A program made the translations under genes and the position numbers. A DNA stretch of 63,367 nucleotides from JANLTP01 sp031363055 (GTDB lineage: Bacteria > Pseudomonadota > Gammaproteobacteria > Burkholderiales > Burkholderiaceae_E), in contig JANLTP010000056.1 of NCBI GenBank assembly GCA_031363055.1, forward strand, positions 1 through 63,367, given 5' to 3'. The notes beneath the pieces were generated by a model. That model saw nothing but the letters and a program-made list of their open reading frames with translations, did no database searches and had not been told where the DNA came from. Within the stretch, counting starts at the first letter, position 1. Every line of letters begins with the position of its first letter. Shown piece after piece: positions 31,156 to 39,839 of the stretch.

Positions 31156-31851
31156 ATGCGGTGGCTGATGCGTGGCCTCGGTTGGCTGTTGCTGCTCGCG
31201 TTCAGCGCGGTGTTGCTGATGCAGCTGTGGTTCTTCGGCTGGGTGCTGTGGTGGAGCAAGAACAATCCTGGCAACAGTGCATTCATGAACGCTCAGCTCG
31301 AGCAGATGCAGCGGCGCGATCCGAACGCGCGCTTGGCTCATCAATGGGTTGCCTACGACCAGATCTCGCCGCATCTGAAGCGCGCGGTCATAGCGGCCGA
31401 GGACGCCAACTTCAGTGACCATGATGGCGTTGATTGGGACGCGATCGAAGTGGCTTACCTGCAGAATCTGAAGAAGGGCAAGGTGGTGCGCGGTGGTTCG
31501 ACCATCACCATGCAGTTGGCGAAGAATCTGTTTCTCTCGGGCAGTCGCAGTTACTGGCGCAAGGCGCAGGAACTGGTCATTACCTACATGATCGAGTTTG
31601 CAATGCCGAAGCGCCGCATTCTTGAGATCTACCTGAACGTCGCCGAATGGGGCAACGGCGTCTTTGGTGCCCGGGCCGGCGCCCAGCATTACTTTGCGAT
31701 CGATGTCGCTAAATTGTCGTCGGCCCAGAGCGCGCGCATGGCGGCGATGTTGCCGCAACCCAGGGCCTACGATCGTAACCGTAACTCGCCCTATCTGGCC
31801 CGACGGGCGGCGATGATCCAGCGCGGTATGGGTGAGGTCGACGCACCCTGA
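31156..31851 (+). CDS. mtgA: Monofunctional biosynthetic peptidoglycan transglycosylase
   Basis: GT51 enzyme that polymerises lipid II into glycan strands at the inner membrane. 231 residues: an N-terminal anchor helix (about 10-33), then the catalytic domain with E82 in AAEDANFSDHDGVDW, RGGSTITMQLAKN (112-124) and KRRILEIYLNVAEWG. There is no transpeptidase domain, as expected for MtgA. Its ribosome binding site GAGG belongs to the tandem repeat behind aroE. Confidence 0.95.
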   Translation: MRWLMRGLGWLLLLAFSAVLLMQLWFFGWVLWWSKNNPGNSAFMNAQLEQMQRRDPNARLAHQWVAYDQISPHLKRAVIAAEDANFSDHDGVDWDAIEVAYLQNLKKGKVVRGGSTITMQLAKNLFLSGSRSYWRKAQELVITYMIEFAMPKRRILEIYLNVAEWGNGVFGARAGAQHYFAIDVAKLSSAQSARMAAMLPQPRAYDRNRNSPYLARRAAMIQRGMGEVDAP

Positions 31852-31876
31852 CAACCGGGTAGGCTCGCAAGACCTT

Positions 31877-31882
31877 TACAAT
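31877..31882 (+). promoter_or_regulatory. -10-like hexamer for a leaderless mgtE mRNA
   Basis: TACAAT lies six bases before the ATG at 31889; no Shine-Dalgarno sequence is present. A -35 at standard spacing is not obvious. Confidence 0.35.
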
Positions 31883-31888
31883 TCAGGT

Positions 31889-33403
31889 ATGGCCGATCAC
31901 GACATTTTCACGGTACCCAAAGCGGGTGTCGATGATTTCTCCGAATCCGCATTGCCGCGCGATCCGGAGGCGGCCTCGCGGGCGCTCGGAGAAGTGCAGG
32001 AAATGCTGGCGCGGCACAGCCTGGTGCTCGAGCTCACCCATCGGCAACAACACGACCCGTATCAGGATCGCCCGAATCTGGTCGAGCAACTGGTGCATCG
32101 GCAGGCGCTGACGGAGTTGCGCAATCGCCTGGATCACGTGCATCCGGCCGACATTGCGTACATCCTCGAGGCGCTGCCGCTCGATGACCGGATGATTGTC
32201 TGGGATCTCGTCAAGGCCGAGCGCGATGGCGAAATCCTGCTGGAGGTATCCGACTCGGTCCGCGAGACCTTGATCGCGTCGATGGATCGTGACGAACTGG
32301 TCGACGCAGTCGAGTCACTCGATACCGATGAAATCGCCGATCTTGCGCCCGACCTTCCGAACGATGTGGTCGAGGAAGTCCGGCAAGGCCTGACCCAGGA
32401 AGAGCGCGAGCAACTGCGCGCGGTCATGTCCTTTCCCGAGAACTCGGTCGGCGCACGGATGGACTTTGATCTGGTCACGGTTCGTGAGGATGTCTCGCTC
32501 GAGGCGGTGCTGCGGTACTTGCGCCGCTTCGACAAATTACCTGATCATACCGACCAGATTTTTGTGGTCGATCGCAACGAAGTGCTCAAGGGCTCGTTGC
32601 CGCTCGATCGCGTGCTCGTCAACGAGCCGGATTCGATGGTCGAATCGGTCATGAAGCGCGAGGTGCTGACCTTGCAGGCGCTCGACGATCTCGAGGAAGC
32701 CGCGCAAGCCTTCGAGCGTTATGACCTGGTGACTGCGCCGGTGGTCGATCCGCACAACCGCTTGATCGGCCGACTGGTGGTGGCCGACGTGCTCGACGTG
32801 ATCCGTGAGCAAGGCGAATCGGATCTTTTGACGAGTGCCGGCTTGCGCGAGGAAGAAGATCTGTTCTCGAATGTCTGGGCGTCGGCCCGCAATCGCTGGC
32901 CCTGGCTGGCGCTCAATCTGTGCACGGCGTTTTTTGCCTCGCGAGTGATCGGTGGCTTCGAGAATACGATCGAGAAAGTGGTGGCGCTGGCGACGCTGAT
33001 GCCGATCGTGGCAGGCATCGCCGGAAACTCGGGCAATCAGACTATGACGCTGATCATCCGCTCGATCGCGCTCGGCCAGGTGACCTTGGGTAACGCCAAG
33101 CGTCTGCTGTTCAAGGAACTCGGCATCGCCGGCTTGAACGGCCTGGTGTGGGGCGGTATCGCGGGACTGGTGGCTTGGTGGCTCTATCGCGATTCGTCAA
33201 CCGGCCTGGTATTGGGTATGACGATGACGCTCGCGATGATTCTGAATCTGGTGGTCGGCGCGTTGATCGGCATGGCGGTGCCGCTGGCGCTGGCCCGCCT
33301 CGGCCGTGATCCGGCGATGGGATCGTCGGTGCTGCTGACGTTCACGACCGACAGCATGGGCTTCTTTATTTTTCTCGGCCTGGCGACCGTATTCTTTCGT
33401 TAG
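31889..33403 (+). CDS. mgtE: Magnesium transporter MgtE
   Basis: Mg2+ channel/transporter of 504 residues from ATG 31889. A cytoplasmic superhelical N domain of armadillo-like repeats (HPADIAYILEALPLDDR, SLDTDEIADLAPDLP) is followed by a CBS pair (about 205-325), the plug helix and five transmembrane helices (from about 350). GNSGNQTMTLIIRSIALGQV is the conserved second-helix motif and LTFTTDSMGFFIFLGLA the last helix with the pore Asp. Acidic residues in the N and CBS domains sense intracellular Mg2+ in characterised homologues. The first 55 residues are an extra, charged segment. It may be expressed from a leaderless mRNA. Confidence 0.95.
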   Translation: MADHDIFTVPKAGVDDFSESALPRDPEAASRALGEVQEMLARHSLVLELTHRQQHDPYQDRPNLVEQLVHRQALTELRNRLDHVHPADIAYILEALPLDDRMIVWDLVKAERDGEILLEVSDSVRETLIASMDRDELVDAVESLDTDEIADLAPDLPNDVVEEVRQGLTQEEREQLRAVMSFPENSVGARMDFDLVTVREDVSLEAVLRYLRRFDKLPDHTDQIFVVDRNEVLKGSLPLDRVLVNEPDSMVESVMKREVLTLQALDDLEEAAQAFERYDLVTAPVVDPHNRLIGRLVVADVLDVIREQGESDLLTSAGLREEEDLFSNVWASARNRWPWLALNLCTAFFASRVIGGFENTIEKVVALATLMPIVAGIAGNSGNQTMTLIIRSIALGQVTLGNAKRLLFKELGIAGLNGLVWGGIAGLVAWWLYRDSSTGLVLGMTMTLAMILNLVVGALIGMAVPLALARLGRDPAMGSSVLLTFTTDSMGFFIFLGLATVFFR

Positions 33404-33434
33404 CGCATTTTCGTCATCCGTAACTTGAGGGCCG

Positions 33435-34298
33435 TTACACCGATGCCTGTGCGCCAACAGTGGGTCGATCCTGCAGCCTTGAAATCGATCGCGTAATGTT
33501 CTCGCGAGCCTGAGCTTCCAAAGCATCGCGGGCCACTGCGCTCTGATAGATCCGTGGTCGTGTGCTCATCGACTTCAGAATCTCCAGACGTTTGCGCCGG
33601 TAAATGAACTCGGCCATGTGACTGTGTTCGCGCAGCAGATCGGCCTCATATTGCTCGTAACGATCCGGGCTGGCGCCGAGGATCGCCATGTCAATGTCGA
33701 TGATCAAACGTGCATCGTCACTGGACGGCGATTCATTCGGCCGGGTAGCAATGACCAGGTCGCGAATGCGTCGAACGGTATCAAACGGCACGCCGCCTGC
33801 GCTCAAGGCATCCAGTGCCCAGCGCGCGCTGCGGGCCTCACTGTCATGCCGGGTGGTATCGTAGAGCGCGTCATGAAACCACAAGGCGATGGCGATTTCG
33901 TCGGGCTTGTCTGCCTCGTCGCGCCATTCGCGCCAGAGCCGCAGACATTCAACCAGATGCGACAGGTTATGGTAGGTGCGCGTCGGTTCGCGATAAGCCG
34001 CGATCAGTTGAGCGCCGAGCGAAACACACTCAGTGTTGCCTTCAATACCGCTCCATTGTCTTTGCAGCACCGATAGCAAGGCCTGATCATCCAACGGGCT
34101 GGAAGTCGCGCTGGCCAACGCAAACGCTGACAGTGAATTGGCCAGGTCGTGATCGGATAACTCATGGGTCGTGGGCTTCGCCGCCTTGGCTTCGACGACC
34201 TTGCTGTTGGCGGCAATACTGCGTTTCGGCAGGCCCGGCGCTATGGATTTGTAGCCATCGATGTTCAATTTCAGAAATGCGGGGATATCGTGATTCAT
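33435..34298 (-). CDS. HD-superfamily metal-dependent phosphohydrolase, paralogue 1
   Basis: About 287 residues. An N-terminal extension (about 1-75) of unknown function precedes an HD domain of the predicted metal-dependent phosphohydrolase type: YHNLSHL (H110, H114), WFHDALYD (H142, D143), TRHDSEARSA and IDIDMAILG (D201/D203), all in the expected order. Conserved C-terminal signature: YRRKRLEIL. The family's substrates are not known; members are often annotated only as predicted HD hydrolases. It is a tandem paralogue of the gene at 34439-35296, which lies upstream in the same orientation. I start at ATG 34298; a GTG one codon earlier is equally possible. Confidence 0.8.
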   Translation of the reverse strand: MNHDIPAFLKLNIDGYKSIAPGLPKRSIAANSKVVEAKAAKPTTHELSDHDLANSLSAFALASATSSPLDDQALLSVLQRQWSGIEGNTECVSLGAQLIAAYREPTRTYHNLSHLVECLRLWREWRDEADKPDEIAIALWFHDALYDTTRHDSEARSARWALDALSAGGVPFDTVRRIRDLVIATRPNESPSSDDARLIIDIDMAILGASPDRYEQYEADLLREHSHMAEFIYRRKRLEILKSMSTRPRIYQSAVARDALEAQARENITRSISRLQDRPTVGAQASV

Positions 34299-34438
34299 CA
34301 CAGGGTGTTACCAAAGGTAGTTAAGGTAAGAGGTTAAAAGGTTTCATAGGGTTTTGGCAAACCCTGTTGCACCTTGCGGTGTGCCTTGTTGTTATTGGGA
34401 CGAAGGCCGCCGAAGGCTGTTTCGTGTCCGTTCGACGC

Positions 34439-35296
34439 TTAGATCACATGCCCCGGAATCGATTCAACCTTGACTTCGGGGGCAACCACCAGATCCGATG
34501 CTTGCCACAGGTCGAGCCAGCGTTTCAAGTTGGCGGTGGCCGCAGCCTGCAGTTCGATTTGCGCGGAGTCGGTCAAATAAAGCTGTGACTTGCCGAGCAG
34601 TGCCTGCAGTTGTTCGATGCGCTTGCGGCGATAAATAAAATCGCCGATGTGTATATTTTCATAGCGCAAATGACGCTCGTAGCGGTTGTAGGTTTCAGCG
34701 TCGGCACCGAACACGGCGCGATCAATATCATGCAACAGACGCGCTTCACGGCTTTGCAATTGCTCGCCCGGGCGCGTCGAAATAATGAGATCGCGAATCC
34801 GCTGCACGTTATCAGGCGAGACCTTGGCGGCGCTCAGCCGTTCGCTGGCCAGGCGAGCACTTCTGGCCTCGTTATCGTGTCGCTGCGCGTCGTTGAGGGC
34901 ATCGTGAAACCAGATGCCCATGGCCAGTTGTTGAAAGAATTGGGTTTCCTTGTGCCAGCGCTTGAGCTTCGCAAAACAATCGAGCAGATGTTGCGCGGTG
35001 TGGACGCGCCGCGCTGGCTCGTTGTGCAACGACAACAACATTTCGAAGGTCGCTTGACCATCGTCGCAGGTTCCGAGCGCGCGCCAACTCTGATACCAGA
35101 ATTCATCGAGCCGTAACTCTTCATACAGTTCGGGCTGTTTGATGACTTCGATCAGACCCCCGTCGTTGCGCTCGGTCACTGCGTTGGTGCTGCGCTTCGC
35201 GGCCGGAATCTTTGCGCTACGTACCACTCCGGGTCTGCGCGTGAACTCTGCCGTCAGGTTCATGAAGGTGGGAATGTGATTGAGAACTTCAGACAT
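34439..35296 (-). CDS. HD-superfamily metal-dependent phosphohydrolase, paralogue 2
   Basis: 285 residues, alignable throughout with the neighbour at 33435-34298. It shares the HD pattern (VHTAQHL with H99 and H103; WFHDALND with H131 and D132; QRHDNEARSA; LLHDIDRAVFG with D190/D192) and the end motif FIYRRKRIEQL. The N-terminal extension starts MSEVLNHIPTFMNL, comparable with MNHDIPAFLKLNI of paralogue 1, so the extension was also present before the duplication. Identity looks moderate, so the duplication is old. All metal ligands are intact in both copies, arguing that both are functional. Substrate unknown. Confidence 0.8.
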   Translation of the reverse strand: MSEVLNHIPTFMNLTAEFTRRPGVVRSAKIPAAKRSTNAVTERNDGGLIEVIKQPELYEELRLDEFWYQSWRALGTCDDGQATFEMLLSLHNEPARRVHTAQHLLDCFAKLKRWHKETQFFQQLAMGIWFHDALNDAQRHDNEARSARLASERLSAAKVSPDNVQRIRDLIISTRPGEQLQSREARLLHDIDRAVFGADAETYNRYERHLRYENIHIGDFIYRRKRIEQLQALLGKSQLYLTDSAQIELQAAATANLKRWLDLWQASDLVVAPEVKVESIPGHVI

Positions 35297-35472
35297 AAGC
35301 CAGCATATTCTGGCAACGCTTGAGCGACCAGTGTTTTGTTGTCCGCCTGCGCCGCAGCTTGGACCAAAGGCGTCAAGCGTGCGAAGAGTGGCGAGACTTG
35401 CAACAGACGACGCGCGTCGTCGTCAGTTTGCCGCAACACCGCAAACATCGGCGCCATCGGCGGGAACTTCAT
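35260..35472 (-). CDS. Possible small ORF between asmA-like and HD genes
   Basis: A 70-codon frame bridging the 126-bp gap between the AsmA-type stop codon and the HD gene, overlapping both. The gap part reads LRQTDDDARRLLQVSPLFARL and continues in helix-like fashion (PLVQAAAQADNKTLVAQALPEY), which is more protein-like than random sequence. It has no recognisable family and no clear ribosome binding site. It could be a small translationally coupled protein or chance. Confidence 0.25.
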   Translation of the reverse strand: MKFPPMAPMFAVLRQTDDDARRLLQVSPLFARLTPLVQAAAQADNKTLVAQALPEYAGLCLKFSITFPPS

Positions 35473-38400
35473 TGCCGAACAGTTTTTGGATCGGCACCCA
35501 GATCAGGGAAGTGCCGAGGCGCGCAATCGTTTCCAGAATGGCGCCCGGTGCGGCACCGACTTCGGGCTTGGTAAAACTGCCGCCGACCGCGATCGGTGTG
35601 GCGAGGCTAAAGAATTGCGCGAGCTTGGGTTGCGGTCGAAAGTACAGGCTCAATTGTTCGTCCTTGAAATCGGCCTGTCCAGAACCGGCGATTCGTACCC
35701 GGGTGGTATCGAGCAACAATTGTCGATCGCGCAGGATCCCGTCGGTCAGGGTAAAGCGGCCAATGCCGCAGTTGATTTTCGACGACTGTGACGGGTCGGC
35801 TTTTTCGGCCAGCGCGAACAACAGGTTGGCGGCCCACAGATCAAACAGGCCGGACTGCAGACTTTCCGGCCAGACCACAAAATCGAGTTTGCCGTTGCCA
35901 TATTGCATGGCTTGCGAGAGCGCCGGAGCCTGCGCCTTGACGTCCAATTCGAGGCTGACGCGACCGCGAACGTTGGCATTGGGCCGGGCGCGGCGAGCGA
36001 TGATGCCGTAGTCAAAGCGGTCGATCGACAAACGGGTATCAATCGCCACCGTTTGACCATTCGGTTGATAACCCAGCCACCAGCGCGCCGAGCCACCCGG
36101 TATGTTGACCTCAACCGGGCCGACGTCGGCTCGTCCGCGTTCAATTCGCGCCCGCAATCGACCATTGCCCAAGCGATCTTTGCCTGACAGCACCTGATCG
36201 ACATTGACGTTCAGATGAACGTCCTGTCGGCCCAGAATCTGTGGACTCAACAGTCGCTGCGCCTGATCGCTCGCCGCCGCCGCCCGGGCGCGCAAGGCAT
36301 CGGCATCAAAACTCGACTCAGCAGCGACTGCGCCGGGTTGTTCGACCGGCTTGTGGGCGCCATCGGTGGCCGTCCAGAGATCAATCGGGAAGTCGTCAAT
36401 CTGTATGTTGCTGGCGGCCAGATCAATGTCGATGCGCGGTGGCTTCTGTTGGGTATCCAGGCTGCCGCGACCGCTCAATCGGCTCGACGCGATCGTCAGG
36501 TTCAGGCCATTGACCTCATAACCCTTGCGCGATACCTTCAGCCGTCCATTCAGGGCATACGGCCCCCAACGTGGCAGGGCGGTTCGCGCCAATCCGCTCA
36601 GTGTCTGCAAATCGCGGCCAGTCAGGCTCAGCGCCAAATCAACGTCGCGATCAGCCAGCGTGCGCGCCAGGCTGCCAGTGACCGTGATTTTGTTATCCAG
36701 TGAATCGGCATCAATAGCAAACGGCACCCGCTGATCGGTGGCGAGCAACTCACTGAGGCGGCCGGTCTGCAAGCGCAGCGCGATCGGATACTCGCCCAGC
36801 GCGCCCTTAAGATTGAGCCGCAAGGGCGCATCCCGTTCCGAGCGCAGTTCACCGTTCTCGATTCGAATTTGTGTTTGCGCGCCGGTGTTGGCATCGCGCA
36901 GGGTCACCGCGCCGCGCTCGATTTCACCGGTGATTTCAGAGTTGGCCAACACATCGCCAAGACGGCTGCCTTTTAATACGGCATGAACACGCAATGCGCC
37001 GATGTGTGCAGCCATACCATCAACCAGTTTCAGACCGCCGAGCATCCGCCCGGCATCGACCTCGTTGGCGTTGATCCAGACTTCACCGCCCGGATCGGTA
37101 CTGCGCAGATCGAGCGCGACCGCACCGGCAAACGGCGTACCGAGGACCGACACCGAGAACGGTGATGCCAGCATCTGTCCTTTTCGAACCTGGGCCTGGA
37201 ACTGGATCGAGGCGAGCTGCAAAGGGCTGTCTGCAATCTTTTTGATCGAGACCTCGAGGTCGGTATCGCTGATATCGATGCCGCTGGGCAGCACCGGAAT
37301 ATCGAGGGTGAATCGACCGGTATCGGCAGTGTTTGCTGTGGCGCCCTGTTTGCCGGGTTGCGCGGCCGATTGCGGTAACAGCGATTCAATGTCCTTCGGG
37401 TCCAAGGTATCAATATCGATCTTTGCCCGCAACGAACCGGCATGATTGGCTGCCCCCCGGACCTCGGTTTTTCCGATGCGCAGCAGCCCGTTCTTGACCA
37501 CCCATTGGCTGGGACTCCATCTGGCTTGTCCGGAGACATGCAACGAAGTGTCCGAGCGCGGTTGCAGATTCAGCCAGCGCGCCGCATCGCTGGCCTTGGC
37601 GGCGTCCAGAGTCAGCTCGATGCCGGACGCCTCACCATGCTCGTCGACCGAGCCTTTCAGCGACGCGCGGACCGAACGTGAGCTCGCCAGTAACTGTACC
37701 GGCACCAAGCCACGCATCAGGTTCTGCAGGCTACCGGCAATGATATTTGCCTCGATCGGTTGTCCGAGCAAGGTACCGGTGGTGTTGGCGCTCAGCGAGC
37801 CTGCGGTCGGTACCGCCAGCGTCAGCCATTCGAGTCGAAAGCCGACCGGTTTCTTGCCGTAGGTGAGATCGGCGCGGGCGATCGCCAGTTGCACCTCCAT
37901 GCTGTTGACCAGGTCACTGACCTGTTTGCCCTGGGCCGCCACGCGTAGGTGAAAGCTGCCGAGCGTGCCCTGGACCGTTTTGAGGCCGAATAACAATCGA
38001 CCCAGGCCGCCCAGGGGTGAGTCGCGGGTCTCCAGCGCCAGATCGAAGCTTGCCGGTACCGCGCTCGCATCGGCCGATAATTCGCCCTTCAGTTGCACGC
38101 CTTCCACCAGCGCCGACACGGGTGCCTGCAGACGACCTTTGGCCAACTGCAGCTTCAGTGAAACATCGCGAACATCGCCGGGTAAACTCAACCAGCGCGC
38201 AACGCTGAGCTCGAGGTCGGCATCAACGCCGTACAGTTGCTGCAACGAAAACTCTGCTTGCGAAATGTCTGCGTACCATTGCGAGAGGCTTTGTGTCGAG
38301 GCGGCGCGTGTCTGCCCGGGCTCTTTCAGAAACGGTCGCATGTCCAGGGTTGGCAACGACAGGTGACCGGTGAGCCTGGGTCGATCGCCGATTTTGGTCG

Positions 38401-39421
38401 GCAACTGTAACTGCAACTGACCGTCGATGCGGGTTTCCCCGATCGTACCGATCAGTGGGCCGAGCGCTAGCGATCCGGGCTTGAAGCTGAGGTCGCCGGC
38501 CAGCGCGGTGGCGCCGACCTTGGGCAGTTCAATCTGCAGCAAACGCTCGATCTGTTGCAGATCCGGCGAACCGAGTCCGAGGCTCATCTGTCCCGAGGTG
38601 CCGGCGCCGTCGCGCCAGATCTTGCCATTGAGCGACAGGGTCGAACCCACGAACACGAGGGTCGCCTCGATCGGAAAGTCGGCACGCTCGCGCTGCAGGT
38701 CGGCCAGGTGCCCGCCCTTCAGCGCGAACTCATAGGGAAAATTCTTCTCTACCCGACCCTTGAGCCGAACTTCGAGCGGCTGCTGGTAACGGGCACTCGC
38801 CTCGAGTTCGTCGAGATCGAAGAAATGTGCACGGGCTTGCGCGTTCTGATAGTCAATCGCCACGCGTTCGATCCGCAGCAGATCGATGTCCGGGTGAATT
38901 GATGATACTGCGCCCGGATTCACCGGATTCACCGGATCCGCCGGATTCACCGCGTTGGCGCTAAGACTATCGGCCGGCGCAACGCGGTTGCGCGGTGTCA
39001 GGGTCCAATTGTTGCGCCCATCGGCCAACTGCCGCAAGCTGAGCTTGAGGTCACTGCCGACCAGGGAGAGCACATGTAGTCGGCGCTCGGTCAGCAGCGG
39101 CCAGATCTCCAGCGCCAGCTCGGCGTGGCCCATCCGCGCGAACTCTCCAGACTCCTGGTCTGGCGGATTGGCCACGCGCAAATCGCCGATCGCCAATCGT
39201 GGTCGCAGTGACAGTGATAGTTGAACCGGACCTTCAATACTGACCTTGCGTCCGGTTTGATCGGCCAACACCTGCTCGAGCCGGTACTTCCACCGGCTGG
39301 CATCAACGCTGAAACCCGAGAGCGCGACCCAAGTCAGCGTTGCGCACAACGCAATGAGCAAAATCAGCGCGGCACTGGTGAGGTGTTTCACGCTGATTGA
39401 CCGGGCAAACCCCCGGCCCAT
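35423..39421 (-). CDS. AsmA-family envelope protein
   Basis: A very large (1332-residue) AsmA-like protein. An N-terminal signal anchor (about 14-34) leads into the AsmA domain (WKYRLEQVLADQTGRKVSIEG), then a long stretch of repeated beta-rich segments of the bridge-like lipid-transfer type (TamB/YhdP/AsmA group), ending in a conserved C-terminal AsmA_2 block (GNGKLDFVVWPESLQSGLFD, FTLTDGILRDRQLLLDT, LSLYFRPQPKLAQFF). Such proteins are thought to move phospholipid between the inner and outer membranes; that role is inferred from family. A Pro-rich segment near residue 160-170 (NPADPVNPVNPG) is encoded by a 9-bp tandem repeat. It is the first long gene of a reverse-strand group running into the two HD genes. 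Confidence 0.88.
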   Translation of the reverse strand: MGRGFARSISVKHLTSAALILLIALCATLTWVALSGFSVDASRWKYRLEQVLADQTGRKVSIEGPVQLSLSLRPRLAIGDLRVANPPDQESGEFARMGHAELALEIWPLLTERRLHVLSLVGSDLKLSLRQLADGRNNWTLTPRNRVAPADSLSANAVNPADPVNPVNPGAVSSIHPDIDLLRIERVAIDYQNAQARAHFFDLDELEASARYQQPLEVRLKGRVEKNFPYEFALKGGHLADLQRERADFPIEATLVFVGSTLSLNGKIWRDGAGTSGQMSLGLGSPDLQQIERLLQIELPKVGATALAGDLSFKPGSLALGPLIGTIGETRIDGQLQLQLPTKIGDRPRLTGHLSLPTLDMRPFLKEPGQTRAASTQSLSQWYADISQAEFSLQQLYGVDADLELSVARWLSLPGDVRDVSLKLQLAKGRLQAPVSALVEGVQLKGELSADASAVPASFDLALETRDSPLGGLGRLLFGLKTVQGTLGSFHLRVAAQGKQVSDLVNSMEVQLAIARADLTYGKKPVGFRLEWLTLAVPTAGSLSANTTGTLLGQPIEANIIAGSLQNLMRGLVPVQLLASSRSVRASLKGSVDEHGEASGIELTLDAAKASDAARWLNLQPRSDTSLHVSGQARWSPSQWVVKNGLLRIGKTEVRGAANHAGSLRAKIDIDTLDPKDIESLLPQSAAQPGKQGATANTADTGRFTLDIPVLPSGIDISDTDLEVSIKKIADSPLQLASIQFQAQVRKGQMLASPFSVSVLGTPFAGAVALDLRSTDPGGEVWINANEVDAGRMLGGLKLVDGMAAHIGALRVHAVLKGSRLGDVLANSEITGEIERGAVTLRDANTGAQTQIRIENGELRSERDAPLRLNLKGALGEYPIALRLQTGRLSELLATDQRVPFAIDADSLDNKITVTGSLARTLADRDVDLALSLTGRDLQTLSGLARTALPRWGPYALNGRLKVSRKGYEVNGLNLTIASSRLSGRGSLDTQQKPPRIDIDLAASNIQIDDFPIDLWTATDGAHKPVEQPGAVAAESSFDADALRARAAAASDQAQRLLSPQILGRQDVHLNVNVDQVLSGKDRLGNGRLRARIERGRADVGPVEVNIPGGSARWWLGYQPNGQTVAIDTRLSIDRFDYGIIARRARPNANVRGRVSLELDVKAQAPALSQAMQYGNGKLDFVVWPESLQSGLFDLWAANLLFALAEKADPSQSSKINCGIGRFTLTDGILRDRQLLLDTTRVRIAGSGQADFKDEQLSLYFRPQPKLAQFFSLATPIAVGGSFTKPEVGAAPGAILETIARLGTSLIWVPIQKLFGNEVPADGADVCGVAAN
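38915..38950. repeat. 9-bp tandem repeat inside the AsmA-family gene
   Basis: Four copies of CGGATTCAC (one diverged) in frame, encoding VNP/DPV-type triplets in a linker near the N-terminus. Confidence 0.85.
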
Positions 39422-39442
39422 CAGCCGAGCGCTCGGGACGGA

Positions 39443-39664
39443 TCAATAACGATAACCGTAATGCGGGTGACGATAGCCGCCAGACCAACGGCCACCCCAT
39501 CCCCAACCGGGCGAGACCAGCACAGGCGCTGGCGCATAAATGACCGGTCGCGGCGGGGCAATCACCACGCCCCCGCCATAAAACGGACCGGCTGGCACCA
39601 CTGCGCAGGCGTTCAATCCTGCCGCTACTGAAACCGCCAGTAAAAGTTTTGATGTCATTTTCAT
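39443..39664 (-). CDS. Small Gly/Pro/Tyr-rich lipoprotein
   Basis: A 73-residue exported protein from the ATG at 39664. The signal peptide ends with lipobox LNAC and the mature part is rich in Gly, Pro, Tyr and Trp (PAGPFYGGGVV, GWGWGGRWSGGYRHPHYGYRY). This resembles the small PXPV/YXWGXW-like lipoproteins common in Burkholderiales; function unknown. AAAGG at nine bases before the ATG is its ribosome binding site. The frame is open upstream to 39841, but that extension has no signal peptide logic. It converges on nothing and is divergent from the quinone oxidoreductase gene across about 175 bp containing the perfect palindrome GTAAAGCTTTAC at 39816-39827. Confidence 0.7.
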   Translation of the reverse strand: MKMTSKLLLAVSVAAGLNACAVVPAGPFYGGGVVIAPPRPVIYAPAPVLVSPGWGWGGRWSGGYRHPHYGYRY

Positions 39665-39839
39665 GTTCGGCTGCCTTTCATGATGCCAGACTTCGTGTTT
39701 ATTCTTGAGGTTTCGATTTCGTGTTTCGATTCCATGTCTCATTAACGCAAGGTTCCCACAGCGGACGACATTCAGGTTTGTCCGATTTCGCTGATTTGTA
39801 TCGGTTTGTAACCAGTAAAGCTTTACAGGGGAAATAGTC

